Of a stretch of 49,501 bases of DNA, positions 1-8,311 are shown one piece after another. Within the stretch, counting starts at the first letter, position 1. Every line of letters begins with the position of its first letter. Source of the DNA: Lentisphaerae bacterium ADurb.Bin082. Lineage in GTDB: Bacteria; Verrucomicrobiota; Lentisphaeria; Oligosphaerales; Oligosphaeraceae. Location of the stretch: assembly GCA_002070945.1 (NCBI GenBank), contig MWEG01000082.1, positions 1-49,501 on the forward strand, in the 5' to 3' direction. The notes under the pieces are model-generated. The model saw only the letters and a program-made list of their open reading frames with translations. It was not told where the DNA came from and made no database searches. The position numbers and the translations under genes were made by a program.

Positions 1-1
1 C

Positions 2-82
2 GATAAGGCACCAGCGCCAGAGGCAGCTGCGCCGCCGCCCGCCGAAACGCCAGCAGCGGCACCAGCAGCGGCAGCGCCGTAA
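2..82 (+). CDS. C-terminal tail of an Ala/Pro-rich protein (partial)
   Basis: The only open frame entering from the left edge reads 26 residues and stops at TAA (80-82). Almost all residues are Ala and Pro, with a few acidic ones (it begins Asp-Lys-Ala-Pro-Ala-Pro-Glu). Such tails are common as flexible C-terminal extensions of ribosomal, envelope or DNA-binding proteins, but the body lies outside the window, so no function can be given. The frame could be chance in GC-rich DNA; the clean stop just before a repeat-filled spacer makes a real gene end more likely. Confidence 0.45.
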   Translation, partial: DKAPAPEAAAPPPAETPAAAPAAAAP

Positions 83-102
83 CCCAGGCTCTCGCCCCTA
101 AC

Positions 103-172
<70 letters not shown>

Positions 173-181
173 CCCTCGCCC

Positions 182-201
182 CTCGCCCCTAAACAAAGCC
201 C
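182..201 (+). repeat. Dispersed 20-bp repeat, copy 1
   Basis: The 20-mer CTCGCCCCTAAACAAAGCCC occurs here and, perfectly inverted, at 16768-16787. A partial copy (CTCGCCCCTAA) begins near 91, so the hairpin at 103-172 lies between two related blocks. Chance identity of 20 bp in a 49.5-kb window is very unlikely. Confidence 0.75.
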
Positions 202-212
202 CTATTCCCTCC

Positions 213-1643
213 ATGCCAGACTCCTCTATCAGCCTAAAAGACCACCTGCTGTCCAGCTTTCCGCAAGGAGGTCTCGTGCAGCGGATCGCTGAACGGCTGC
301 ACCGGGCTGGTGGCAGAGCTTTGGTCGTCGGCGGTGCTGTTCGCGACGCCTTGCTCGGCCTTCCGGTAAAGGATCTGGACCTGGAAGTCTACGGCATAAC
401 GCCGGAACAGCTCCAAGACGCCCTGGCGCCGGATGTGACCCTGGACCTGGTCGGCGCCAGCTTCGGAGTGTTCAAAGTCCGCCATGCTGACATTGACATC
501 GCGCTGCCGCGCCGCGAAAATAAAACCGGCTCGGGTCATCGCGGCTTCCAAGTCACGCCGACGCCAGACCTGAGCATCGCTGAAGCCGCCGCCAGGCGAG
601 ACATCACCATCAACGCCATCCTGGCTGACCCGCTGACCGGCGAAATCATTGACCCCTGGAATGGACGGCAAGACTTGGCCGACGGCATCATCCGCCACGT
701 CAGCAGCCATTTTTCCGAAGACGAGCTGCGCGTGCTCCGAGTGATGCAATTCAGCGCGCGCTTTGATTTCGACGTCGCCCCGGAAACAGTGGCCTTCTGT
801 CAGACCATGCGCCAAGAAGAGCTACCGCAGGAACGCCTGGCCATGGAATGGGAAAAACTCCTGCTCAAGGGCGTCACCCCGTCACGCGGCTTGCGTTTCC
901 TGCAAGACTGCGGCTGGCTGCGTTACTATCCAGAGCTGGCCGCCCTGATAGGCTGCCCGCAACATCCTGCCTGGCACCCAGAAGGCGATGTCTGGACGCA
1001 CACGCTGCTTGCCCTGGACCATGTCGTCAGCCGACGTTCCGGCCAGCGCGATGATGACCTCGTCCTCGCCCTGGCCGTGCTTTGCCACGATTTTGGCAAG
1101 CCAGGCACCACGGTCGCCCAATCAGATGGCCGCCTCACCAGCTATAACCACGAGGTCATCGGCGAAGACCTGGCCCGGTCGTTTATCACCCGCATCTGGC
1201 GCCAGCTCGACCTGCCAGGCAAGGTGCTTCCGCTGATTAGATGCCACATGCGGCCCATAGCCATGGTCTTGAACCAGGCTTCTGACAAGGCTTTTCGCCG
1301 GCTGGCAGTCGACGCTGGGCGCCTTGACCTGCTTGCCAAGCTGGTCGAATGCGACATCCTCGCCACGCTCCCCCCCGACCCTGACCAAGCCCTCGCCCCC
1401 ATTCGCGCCTTTGCTGAACGCGCCCATGCCCTTGATGTCGCCCACCAGCCTCCTGATCCGATCATCCGCGGCCGGGACCTGCTCGCTCGCGGCCTCACTC
1501 CGGGGCCGCACCTGGGAAAAATCCTCCAAGCCTGCTATGAGGCCCAACTCGACGGCGACTTCTCCGACCTCGCCCAGGGACTCGCCTGGCTGGATCAACA
1601 TCCGGAACTGCTTGAACTGCCGAACAGCGATGAGGCCCCATGA
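213..1643 (+). CDS. cca: CCA tRNA nucleotidyltransferase with HD domain
   Basis: Adds or repairs the 3'-CCA end of tRNA from CTP and ATP. The 476-aa product has the nucleotidyltransferase signature GGAVRD (residues 40-45) and the metal-binding carboxylates DLDLE (54-58), then the RRDITINAI segment of class II enzymes and a C-terminal HD phosphohydrolase domain with HDFGKP near residue 292. Length and order match bacterial CCA-adding enzymes carrying an HD domain. The frame is open from an ATG at 126, but those extra 29 residues are translated repeat DNA, so the ATG at 213 is chosen. No strong Shine-Dalgarno sequence is visible there. A poly(A) polymerase of the same superfamily is the main alternative; the HD domain favours the CCA enzyme. 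Confidence 0.85.
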   Translation: MPDSSISLKDHLLSSFPQGGLVQRIAERLHRAGGRALVVGGAVRDALLGLPVKDLDLEVYGITPEQLQDALAPDVTLDLVGASFGVFKVRHADIDIALPRRENKTGSGHRGFQVTPTPDLSIAEAAARRDITINAILADPLTGEIIDPWNGRQDLADGIIRHVSSHFSEDELRVLRVMQFSARFDFDVAPETVAFCQTMRQEELPQERLAMEWEKLLLKGVTPSRGLRFLQDCGWLRYYPELAALIGCPQHPAWHPEGDVWTHTLLALDHVVSRRSGQRDDDLVLALAVLCHDFGKPGTTVAQSDGRLTSYNHEVIGEDLARSFITRIWRQLDLPGKVLPLIRCHMRPIAMVLNQASDKAFRRLAVDAGRLDLLAKLVECDILATLPPDPDQALAPIRAFAERAHALDVAHQPPDPIIRGRDLLARGLTPGPHLGKILQACYEAQLDGDFSDLAQGLAWLDQHPELLELPNSDEAP

Positions 1644-1674
1644 TGCAGCCAACGCTTATGCCGACGGCAATCCT

Positions 1675-2580
1675 TCAGTTTGGCGTCGGCAACGCATACA
1701 GAGCCACCGTCACGGCGGCCTGGGCGCCCAGGCGCTCACCCAGCGCAGAGGGGACGATTCGGCAGGCTGCCAAGGGTCCTGGCAGCGCTTCCCGGGCTAG
1801 CTCCTCCCGCATCGCCGCGTCCAGCCATTGGCCGCTGCGCGTATAGACGCTTCCCAGCACGATCATTTCCGGATTCAGCAAATCAATGATGATGGCCAGG
1901 GTTCGGCCCAGCCAGCGGCCGCTTTCACGCAAGATGGCAAGAGCTTCTGGCACGCCCTCAGCGGCCAGGCGAGCCACTTCTTTGGCATCCGGCGAGGGGT
2001 GGCCGGGAATGCGGCCAGCTGCCAGGCGGGAAATGCCGCCGCCGCTGCAGAATCCCTCGCAGGAGCCTTCCTTGCCGTAGCCGCGTGGCCCTGTCGGTGC
2101 CAGTCGGACATGGCCGATTTCCCCGGCATCGCCGGTCGCCCCTTCATACAACCGGCCATCAAGGATCAAACCAGCGCCCAGGCCAGTGCCATGCGTCAGG
2201 AAAACCATGGACTGCGTGCCTTGCCCAGCGCCAAACTGCCACTCGGCCAAGGCGCCGGCATTGGCGTCGTTCATCAAATATCCCTGGCCGCCAAAGTGCT
2301 CAATAAGCCAAGCGACAATCGGAACCCGATCCCACCCCGGCAAGTTTGGCGGCGACAGAATCAGCCCCTCAGCCGAATCAAGCGGCCCGCCGCACGCAAT
2401 GCCAAAGCGCGGTGCTGGGCCGGGCGCCAAGGACGCTGTCGCCTCACGTACCGCCGCGAGGGTTGACGACACCGAACCAGTCGGAAAAGCGATAGTCGAC
2501 TCTATGCAGCCGCTGTCGTCAGCCCGCGAAACAGAACACGTTGTGCCGCCAAGGTTGACTCCAATGATCACGCTGCCCAC
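1675..2580 (-). CDS. ROK family sugar kinase
   Basis: Likely ATP-dependent sugar kinase of the ROK family (glucokinase, fructokinase, N-acetylhexosamine kinase group), about 301 aa. Visible are the N-terminal phosphate loop (VNLGGTT, where the usual Asp is Asn), the catalytic segment MNDANAGALAEW with its Asp, and the HGTGLGAG loop. The family's zinc-binding CxCGxxGCxE cluster is degenerate: GH is kept, but the first two cysteines are missing and only GSCEG remains, followed by FCSGGG. Start is GTG at 2580 or GTG at 2571. It lies 40 bp downstream of mtlD on the same strand, so they are probably co-transcribed, which suggests a hexose or hexitol substrate. The sugar cannot be read from the sequence. 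Confidence 0.8.
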   Translation of the reverse strand: MGSVIIGVNLGGTTCSVSRADDSGCIESTIAFPTGSVSSTLAAVREATASLAPGPAPRFGIACGGPLDSAEGLILSPPNLPGWDRVPIVAWLIEHFGGQGYLMNDANAGALAEWQFGAGQGTQSMVFLTHGTGLGAGLILDGRLYEGATGDAGEIGHVRLAPTGPRGYGKEGSCEGFCSGGGISRLAAGRIPGHPSPDAKEVARLAAEGVPEALAILRESGRWLGRTLAIIIDLLNPEMIVLGSVYTRSGQWLDAAMREELAREALPGPLAACRIVPSALGERLGAQAAVTVALYALPTPN

Positions 2581-2620
2581 CCTACCCTATCTACGCTGTC
2601 AAAAAGGCTGCCCGCCCTGC

Positions 2621-3805
2621 TCACGGCAGAACCTTTGGATTCTGGCACAGTTTTCCGTAAGCGTCCATGACCAGCCGCCCAAGGACGCTTCCCGGCTCTA
2701 CGCCGGACACTTCGAGCAGAGCCTGTTCCGGGCCTTTTTCCTTAATCGCGGCCTGGAGCTTCTCAGCGCTGGGATCGCCAGCAGGCGCGAACAGCAGCGC
2801 CGCCGCCATGCCCCAAGCCAGGTGCACGGGCTTTTCGCCGCATTGGCAGACCAGGTTGGCGGCGCCGGTCAGACGGTCTTCGGCCGCCAGCTTGCGCACT
2901 GGGTCGCGTCCAAGGCGGAAAATCGTGTCGCCCAGCATCCGGTTGGTGAAGCGTCCCAGCAAGTCATTGACGTGCGCGTTGAGCCAAGCCGGGTCAGCAT
3001 TGAAGGCCGCGCTGATGCCCTTGACGCTTTCTTGCAAGCCAGCCAGCATAAAGCCGCGCACCGCCGAATCAGCCATCGCTTCATAGCCCAGCTCGTACCC
3101 ATGCAGGTAACCCACGTAGGCCATCAGCGCATGGCCGCAATTGTGAATGTAGAGCTTGCGGGCCGTGAACACGCCGAAGTCGTCATACGCCGTCATGGCG
3201 CTAATCGTTGGAATCGGCCCCACAAAGCCCTTGCGGTCAACCGGCAGCTCCTTGTAGGGTTCCACCCGAACCAGGCTGACGTCCCTAGCCCGCATCTCCG
3301 GCGTCGGCACCGGCACCATCCGGCCAATGACCGTATCGACGAAGCCGGTCTTTTCCTGGACATAGCCCAGGGCCTCTGGAGATGCCGCCGCCGTCACCAG
3401 GCCACGCACGTGCGCCGCCGCGCCATGCAAATTCTCGCAGATGATGAAATTGATCGGCGCCGCGCCAGCCGCTGCCCGCCGAGCCAGCCCGGCAGCCAAA
3501 TTCGGGACAATGAACTTGAGGGCGTTGGCTCCCACGGCAGTGGCACCAATGTCCGCCTCAGCGACTGCCGCCGCCACTGCCTCGACATCGCGGCTGCTGA
3601 CCGCTCGCACCGGCCCGATCTCAACGTTCTCGACGCCAGCGTTGCTGACTGCCTCCAAGCGATATTTCCGGTCGCGGTTCAAAGCAGCCATCAGCTCTTC
3701 ATCGACGTCGACAAATACGACCTCATATCCTGATTCGCAAAACAGCTGGCCAATAAAGCCACGGCCAATATTGCCGCCCCCGAAAATTACCGCGCGCTTT
3801 GTCAT
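2621..3805 (-). CDS. mtlD: Mannitol-1-phosphate 5-dehydrogenase family protein
   Basis: NAD-dependent polyol-phosphate dehydrogenase, predicted to interconvert mannitol-1-phosphate and fructose-6-phosphate in the cytoplasm. The 394-aa product begins with a Rossmann motif (GGGNIGRGFIG), continues with the family segments ICENLHGAA and KLYIHNCGHA, and has the helical C-terminal half of the long-chain mannitol dehydrogenase family. The ATG at 3805 is preferred; a TTG at 3814 would add three residues. The ROK kinase follows 40 bp downstream. No PTS component is visible, so the mannitol-phosphate role comes from family membership rather than from an uptake operon; related enzymes act on other hexitol or hexonate phosphates. 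Confidence 0.8.
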   Translation of the reverse strand: MTKRAVIFGGGNIGRGFIGQLFCESGYEVVFVDVDEELMAALNRDRKYRLEAVSNAGVENVEIGPVRAVSSRDVEAVAAAVAEADIGATAVGANALKFIVPNLAAGLARRAAAGAAPINFIICENLHGAAAHVRGLVTAAASPEALGYVQEKTGFVDTVIGRMVPVPTPEMRARDVSLVRVEPYKELPVDRKGFVGPIPTISAMTAYDDFGVFTARKLYIHNCGHALMAYVGYLHGYELGYEAMADSAVRGFMLAGLQESVKGISAAFNADPAWLNAHVNDLLGRFTNRMLGDTIFRLGRDPVRKLAAEDRLTGAANLVCQCGEKPVHLAWGMAAALLFAPAGDPSAEKLQAAIKEKGPEQALLEVSGVEPGSVLGRLVMDAYGKLCQNPKVLP

Positions 3806-3922
3806 CGTACCCAAGCCCTGTCGTCTGTTTGCTATAATTCTATTGAATGTGGGTTGCAGAGACCCGGAAAAGTCATATCTCGCGCGTCTCCCAGGTCTTG
3901 AGGCGCAGCTCCAGTCCCAAGG

Positions 3923-4390
3923 TCATGGGGCTTTCTTCAATTCAATCAACAGCGTCGTCGTTTTTTTGACTTCCATGCGCTTGACAGTGCGCATGTCAAA
4001 GACGCGGTCGTCCTGCTTGATGGTCAGGGCAAGACCTTCTGGGATGCTATCCGGCGACCAGCTCAAAACAATGGCCTGATTCCCTTCCGGCTTGCAGTAC
4101 AGCTTCCACTCCTGCGGCAAATCAAGGTTGCGGATGTCCTTGTACAGCAAAGGCAGCTTAGGGTTGGGACTGGTGAAGCCGACGTAGCCGGTCTGCATGC
4201 CGGGCGGCGGCGCGAAGATGTCAATTCCGCGGTCATAGTCGCTGGTGGCGCCATCCTGGCGCCCAAGGAAAATCTCGCCAAGGTGCGCCCTCTGCAACTG
4301 CAATTTAAGCTCAAAGCCCTGCCCAGAGACGACGGCGACCAAACCGAATATGCCAGCCAAAAAGAGATAATGGAAACTTGAACGAACCAT
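3923..4390 (-). CDS. Small secreted beta-domain protein of unknown function
   Basis: The 155-aa product starts with a signal peptide (MVRSSFHYLFLAGIFGLVAVVSG) and carries a single beta-rich domain. The start at 4390 is fixed by a GGAGG sequence five bases upstream; the frame is open further upstream to 4486. The pattern of the second half (WKLYCKPEG, IVLSWSPDSIPEGLALTI, VFDMRTVKRMEV) resembles the small beta-sandwich that closes many dockerin-like or sorted surface proteins in Planctomycetes and Verrucomicrobia. Here it stands alone. It lies between a solute-binding lipoprotein and mtlD on the same strand with gaps of 200 and 117 bp. I do not recognise a function. Confidence 0.6.
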   Translation of the reverse strand: MVRSSFHYLFLAGIFGLVAVVSGQGFELKLQLQRAHLGEIFLGRQDGATSDYDRGIDIFAPPPGMQTGYVGFTSPNPKLPLLYKDIRNLDLPQEWKLYCKPEGNQAIVLSWSPDSIPEGLALTIKQDDRVFDMRTVKRMEVKKTTTLLIELKKAP

Positions 4391-4440
4391 GACTGCCTCC
4401 AAAATGTTGACAACGACCGCCAAAAGCGCTCGAAACCCGA

Positions 4441-4494
4441 CCGGCGCCCCTAGCGCCGGAGGGCTGGATAGCTGTGCGCCGCGCATCTATCCAG
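4441..4494 (-). other. Tandem hairpins ahead of the small secreted protein
   Basis: Two adjacent inverted repeats: CCGGCGC at 4441-4447 pairs perfectly with GCGCCGG at 4453-4459, and CTGGATAG at 4464-4471 pairs perfectly with CTATCCAG at 4487-4494, with a nested TGCG/CGCA pair inside the second. They lie 51-104 bases upstream of the ATG at 4390 and downstream of the lipoprotein stop at 4591. No U-tract follows either one, so they look like a leader or processing structure rather than an ordinary intrinsic terminator. Confidence 0.5.
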
Positions 4495-4590
4495 AATACG
4501 CTACAAAAAATAATGCCAGGGACGATAAAATCAACTGCCCGCGCCGTAAAAGCCGGGAACCGACTCGGATTGCCGCTGGCCAGGCAACGC

Positions 4591-5880
4591 CTATTTCTTC
4601 GCAGCTGCCGCCATTTTAGCGGCAGCCTGCTCCGGCGTCATGACGCCGGCAAACAGATTTTGCGTCGTGTTTTTGTGTTCTACGGCCAGGCGCGGCGTCA
4701 GATATTGGTCATAATACGGTTGCAGGGACGAAGCCGCTTTCAGCATGGCGTAGGCTTGCCGCGTCGGGCCGGGGAGCTTCGCCTCCTGTTCCGGGGTTGT
4801 AACCAAGGCTGGAATGCGCCCGCCCTCGCACCATTCTGTCACCACCTGGTCATCGGTGAGGTAGCGCAGCAATTCCATGGCCAGTTCCGGATGCTTGCAG
4901 GATGATGTAACCGCGAAGCCGCAGTTGATGCCGCCAAGCACAGCGCTGGCATCGCCCTTGCCGCCAGCAACGACCGGAAACGGTGCCGCCTGCATGCGTT
5001 CCAAAAAAGCCGGCTGCTCGTCTTTCACGCGGGCGACCACCCAGCTGCCCATCAGGAGCATGGCGGCCTTGCCGGAAAGGAAGCGCGTCCTGGCCGGGCC
5101 GTCATCCAAGCCATTGAAGCCAACCGGGAAGGCCTCGGCCTCAATCAAGCCGCGCAGCAATTCCCCGGCCCGCACAAAGGCCGGATCAGCAAAACTGGCG
5201 TTGTTGCGGCCATGCGCGGCATCCAGGAATAGCTCGGTGCCGCCGCAGCGATTCGCCAGATAGCTGAAATAAAAAGCTCCAGGCCACTGCTTCATATTTC
5301 CTAACGCGCACGGGTCCAGGCCAGCGGCGCGGAACACCTTGCACAGACGCAGCAAGTCGTCGTAAGTCTTAGGGAATTCAACCCCATGCTGGGCAAACAA
5401 GTCGGCATTGCACCACAACATCACGGCTGACAAATCCAGCGGAACCGCGTAAAGGCGGCCTTCAAACCGGCAAAGGTCCAAAGCCTGGTCAATAAAACGG
5501 GTTCCCCAGCCGTCTTTATCGAAAACAGGACTCAAATCAACGACTTTTCCGGCTCGCGCATATTCCCCTAGCGGCCCACCCCCCCAGGTGAACATCACAT
5601 CAGGGGGCGAGCCACTGGCAATCTCCACCGCCAATTTCGTCTTATAAGCGTCGTTTTCAAACTCCTGGATTTCCACCCGACAGCCCGGATGAGCGGCCTC
5701 AAAGCGATGAGCCGCCCGCGACAAAATTTCCCGCGGGCCGCTGTAATTCAAGATATGCCAGAAGCGCAACGTCACCGTGCCATCGCCATCCCCCGAACTG
5801 ACCGCCTGCTCTCGCTTGCCACAACCAGCCAGCGCCAATACTGCCGCCAGAACCACCGCCATTCGATACATACCATTCAT
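4591..5880 (-). CDS. Sugar ABC transporter substrate-binding lipoprotein (family 1)
   Basis: Extracytoplasmic solute-binding protein for a carbohydrate ABC importer. The 429-aa product has a lipobox (LALAGC) about 20 residues from the start, then the family-1 pattern: VTLRFWHI, the EIQEFENDAYKTKLAVEIASGSPPDV segment, LYAVPLDLSAVMLW, and a C-terminal helical lobe ending in Ala/Lys. The ATG at 5880 lies seven bases after GAGG; ATGs at 5886 and 5871 are alternatives. No permease or ATPase gene is next to it, so its membrane partners must be elsewhere, as is common in Lentisphaerota. The substrate is unknown. Confidence 0.88.
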   Translation of the reverse strand: MNGMYRMAVVLAAVLALAGCGKREQAVSSGDGDGTVTLRFWHILNYSGPREILSRAAHRFEAAHPGCRVEIQEFENDAYKTKLAVEIASGSPPDVMFTWGGGPLGEYARAGKVVDLSPVFDKDGWGTRFIDQALDLCRFEGRLYAVPLDLSAVMLWCNADLFAQHGVEFPKTYDDLLRLCKVFRAAGLDPCALGNMKQWPGAFYFSYLANRCGGTELFLDAAHGRNNASFADPAFVRAGELLRGLIEAEAFPVGFNGLDDGPARTRFLSGKAAMLLMGSWVVARVKDEQPAFLERMQAAPFPVVAGGKGDASAVLGGINCGFAVTSSCKHPELAMELLRYLTDDQVVTEWCEGGRIPALVTTPEQEAKLPGPTRQAYAMLKAASSLQPYYDQYLTPRLAVEHKNTTQNLFAGVMTPEQAAAKMAAAAKK

Positions 5881-5901
5881 AGTCATTCCTCAACAGCTTA
5901 G

Positions 5902-5931
5902 ATAGTAAACTCTAAAAACTACGCCCTGCAA
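5902..5931 (-). promoter_or_regulatory. Candidate sigma-70 promoter for the solute-binding protein
   Basis: On the minus strand, TTGCAG (5931-5926) and TACTAT (5907-5902) are separated by 18 bases, about 20 bases upstream of the start codon at 5880. The spacer between the divergent genes is AT-rich compared with its surroundings. The assignment is from consensus similarity only. Confidence 0.4.
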
Positions 5932-5986
5932 AAAAAACAAACGCCTTTTGTTTAATATATTACCGCCGTTTGCAGATTTTTCCCCT

Positions 5987-6014
5987 TTGACAGAGTAAAT
6001 TAATCTTATTTAAC
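5987..6014 (+). promoter_or_regulatory. Candidate promoter for the 6062 operon
   Basis: A perfect TTGACA (5987-5992) is followed after 16 bases by a weak -10 box, TTTAAC (6009-6014), about 48 bases before the ATG at 6062. It points away from the minus-strand promoter in the same 180-bp AT-rich spacer. Confidence 0.4.
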
Positions 6015-6061
6015 CGATTCGACCCCAATCCACCTTTCCATAAATATTTCTAAAAAGCACT

Positions 6062-8290
6062 ATGGCGCGCATTCTCCTTTTCACAATGTTGATTTCGACT
6101 CTGGCCGGCGGCTTTGCCTCGGCCACACCGGCAACTTGGCAGGAATCTGCGGCGCCAGTGCGCCTGCGCATCGAACGGCCAAGCCGGCCTTATTCGCAGC
6201 TTCTCGTCCCAGTGCCGACGGAATGGTCGGCGGCCTACCAAGGCGCACTGGCGTTCACTGACCAAGGCACCCCCCTGCCAGCCTCACCCATTGCAGTCGG
6301 AGGAAATCTGCTTGCCGTCGCCGTCAATGCCCAAGGCCAGTTCACTGTCCGGCCGCCCGCAGCGTCTGACCAAAACGACATGGCACCGCCCAAGCCAGAA
6401 ATCTCCATCTACTTGTTTCCTAAGCCTCCTGCCCAGCCCCGCCCCTATGACGGCAAGACCGTAGTGACGGTCGACCGCGAAATCCGCTCCCTCACCACCA
6501 GGGCCTTTACCGCAGCGGAAATGCTGCGCCTGTTTTCAGCGTCAGGACGCCGACGGAGCCGACAGCATACCGGCCTGGTCGAAAACTTCGGCCAACTGCC
6601 GGATCGGGACAATTGGAAGACTTTCCCCGACAACCGCAACGCCGCCGCCCTGCTCCACTGGGAAGCATCCTGGCTGACGCCCGCCAGCACAGAAGTCGCA
6701 TTCGGGGCTGACCAGACCCATACGGCGTGGACCATCCTGGTCGATGGACGCATCGCGGCCTCTTGGCAGGAAGGCGAGCCACGAGCCAGCGGCGGCGCCT
6801 TCGGCCCCAAGCTGCACCTGGAACCAGGAGTCCACACCATCCAGATGCTCGTCGTGCAAAAACCGGAGGAGCAGCTCCCCAACTGCCTCGTCCGCACCGC
6901 TTCTGGAAACCCTGCTGGCGACACGTTGAGCGAGCTGCTGCCGGCCTTCCGCCCAGAATGGCTCGGCGCCGAAAGCAACAATGAAGCCAAATACAGCCTG
7001 CACGCCGTCATCACCCCAGATACGACGCACCGTTTTCGGGCGACCGACAACGCCATCAGCGCCTTCACCGTGGCCCTTGAGGCTGACGGCACCAGCCGGT
7101 CCTATTTCGACCTTCGCGGTCGGAAACTGTCCGCGACTGACGATGGCCTGCTGCTCTGCCCAGCCTGCCAGACGCCGACAGCCGTCATCAGCAAAGACTC
7201 TACCCGGCTGACCTTCCCAGGCCGGCGGCACTGGCAGGCCGGAACGCTGGTCAACGGCCGGCTCCGCCTGGATGACCTGCCGACCGTCCTCCCACACGCC
7301 AAGCCGCTGACCCTCAACCTGCGCCTGGAATGGCAGGAGATGCTGCCGGAAGCCATCCAACAAGCCTTGCTCGTCACCGTCACCCAGATGGACGGGAAAG
7401 GCGCCGAACTTGCCACCAGCACTGCGGCCACCGTTGCCGAAAATGGCGCTGTTCTCAGCGTGACCATGCCCTTGGCTGACGCCTGCCGCCAGGTGACGAT
7501 CACCTACGGCCTGCCTGGCTACTCCGTCCTCGCTCCGCTGACCCTGTCCGTGCTGCGGCCGGGCGATTCCCTGGCCGGGCTGAACGCCATCGGCGTCAAC
7601 GTGTTCCAGCACGACAACCGCGCCATTTTCGTCTGCAACCCGCTTCCCCAATCACCTCTTGCCAGCGATATGCCAGCGGTCTCAAGCTCCAGCCCCTCTC
7701 TCCGCATCGCCCTGCTTGACGACTTCATGGCCACGGCCACAGCGCCTGGGGCGGAACTGCTGCCGGAAACCGTCATGGAGACGACCTTGCAGCAGAAAAC
7801 CCCTGCGCTGCAAATCACCCGCGTCCAAGCCGTCAACCCGCCAGGGGCGACTTCCCGCCTGGCGCCTTGGGAAGCCTTGGCCGCCGCCCACGACCTGCGT
7901 CCAGAGATGATGATCCTGGCCATTGGCGCCCTGCCCCTGGCGGATGGCATGACCCCGCGGGAATGGTCAAGCCACCTTCTCTTCGCCGCCCAAAGCGGCC
8001 TGGCCGCAGGCATCGTCCCGATCCTGGTCGCCCTGCCCTCGCTGCCGACTATCGCTCCGGCAAGCAGCCGCTTAGCCGCCCTGTACACCAAAGAAATCGG
8101 CCTTGCCCTCGGCCTGCCGGTCCTGGACCTCCATTCCCGCCGCCTGGCCGAAGCTGACAATTTGCCCCCATGTACCCAACCCGGCGCACCAGCGCCAGCA
8201 ACCCCCAATGACCAGGCCAGACATTGGCTGGCCGCCACCGCCGCCAAAGCCTTCCAGCAAAGCGTCCGCCTTGACCAGGTGAATCCGTAA
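6062..8290 (+). CDS. Secreted protein with degenerate SGNH-like C-terminal domain
   Basis: The 742-aa product has an N-terminal signal peptide (MARILLFTMLISTLAGGFASA) and a long beta-rich middle part that I cannot assign. The last ~200 residues alternate hydrophobic strands and helices in the manner of SGNH/GDSL hydrolases: LRIALLDDFM stands where the GDS block would be, MMILAIGALPLADGM where the GxND block would be, then GIVPILVALPS and LGLPVLDLHSR, and near the end NDQARHWLA where the DxxH block would be. The key Ser and Asn are not in their usual places, so it may be a pseudo-enzyme or a distant acyl-handling domain. It ends 21 bp before a GT2 glycosyltransferase gene, which suggests a role in making or modifying an exported polysaccharide. 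Confidence 0.6.
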   Translation: MARILLFTMLISTLAGGFASATPATWQESAAPVRLRIERPSRPYSQLLVPVPTEWSAAYQGALAFTDQGTPLPASPIAVGGNLLAVAVNAQGQFTVRPPAASDQNDMAPPKPEISIYLFPKPPAQPRPYDGKTVVTVDREIRSLTTRAFTAAEMLRLFSASGRRRSRQHTGLVENFGQLPDRDNWKTFPDNRNAAALLHWEASWLTPASTEVAFGADQTHTAWTILVDGRIAASWQEGEPRASGGAFGPKLHLEPGVHTIQMLVVQKPEEQLPNCLVRTASGNPAGDTLSELLPAFRPEWLGAESNNEAKYSLHAVITPDTTHRFRATDNAISAFTVALEADGTSRSYFDLRGRKLSATDDGLLLCPACQTPTAVISKDSTRLTFPGRRHWQAGTLVNGRLRLDDLPTVLPHAKPLTLNLRLEWQEMLPEAIQQALLVTVTQMDGKGAELATSTAATVAENGAVLSVTMPLADACRQVTITYGLPGYSVLAPLTLSVLRPGDSLAGLNAIGVNVFQHDNRAIFVCNPLPQSPLASDMPAVSSSSPSLRIALLDDFMATATAPGAELLPETVMETTLQQKTPALQITRVQAVNPPGATSRLAPWEALAAAHDLRPEMMILAIGALPLADGMTPREWSSHLLFAAQSGLAAGIVPILVALPSLPTIAPASSRLAALYTKEIGLALGLPVLDLHSRRLAEADNLPPCTQPGAPAPATPNDQARHWLAATAAKAFQQSVRLDQVNP

Positions 8291-8311
8291 CCTACTACCG
8301 GTGACTGCCCC

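Noticed and set aside
2186..3733. 515-residue open frame on the plus strand, opposite mtlD and the ROK gene
   Set aside because: It is antisense to two genes with clear family motifs, has a composition typical of GC-rich shadow frames and shows no recognisable domain.
6542..7651. 369-residue minus-strand frame opposite the SGNH-like protein
   Set aside because: Gly/Asp/Val-rich shadow frame; the plus-strand gene has a signal peptide and fits the operon.
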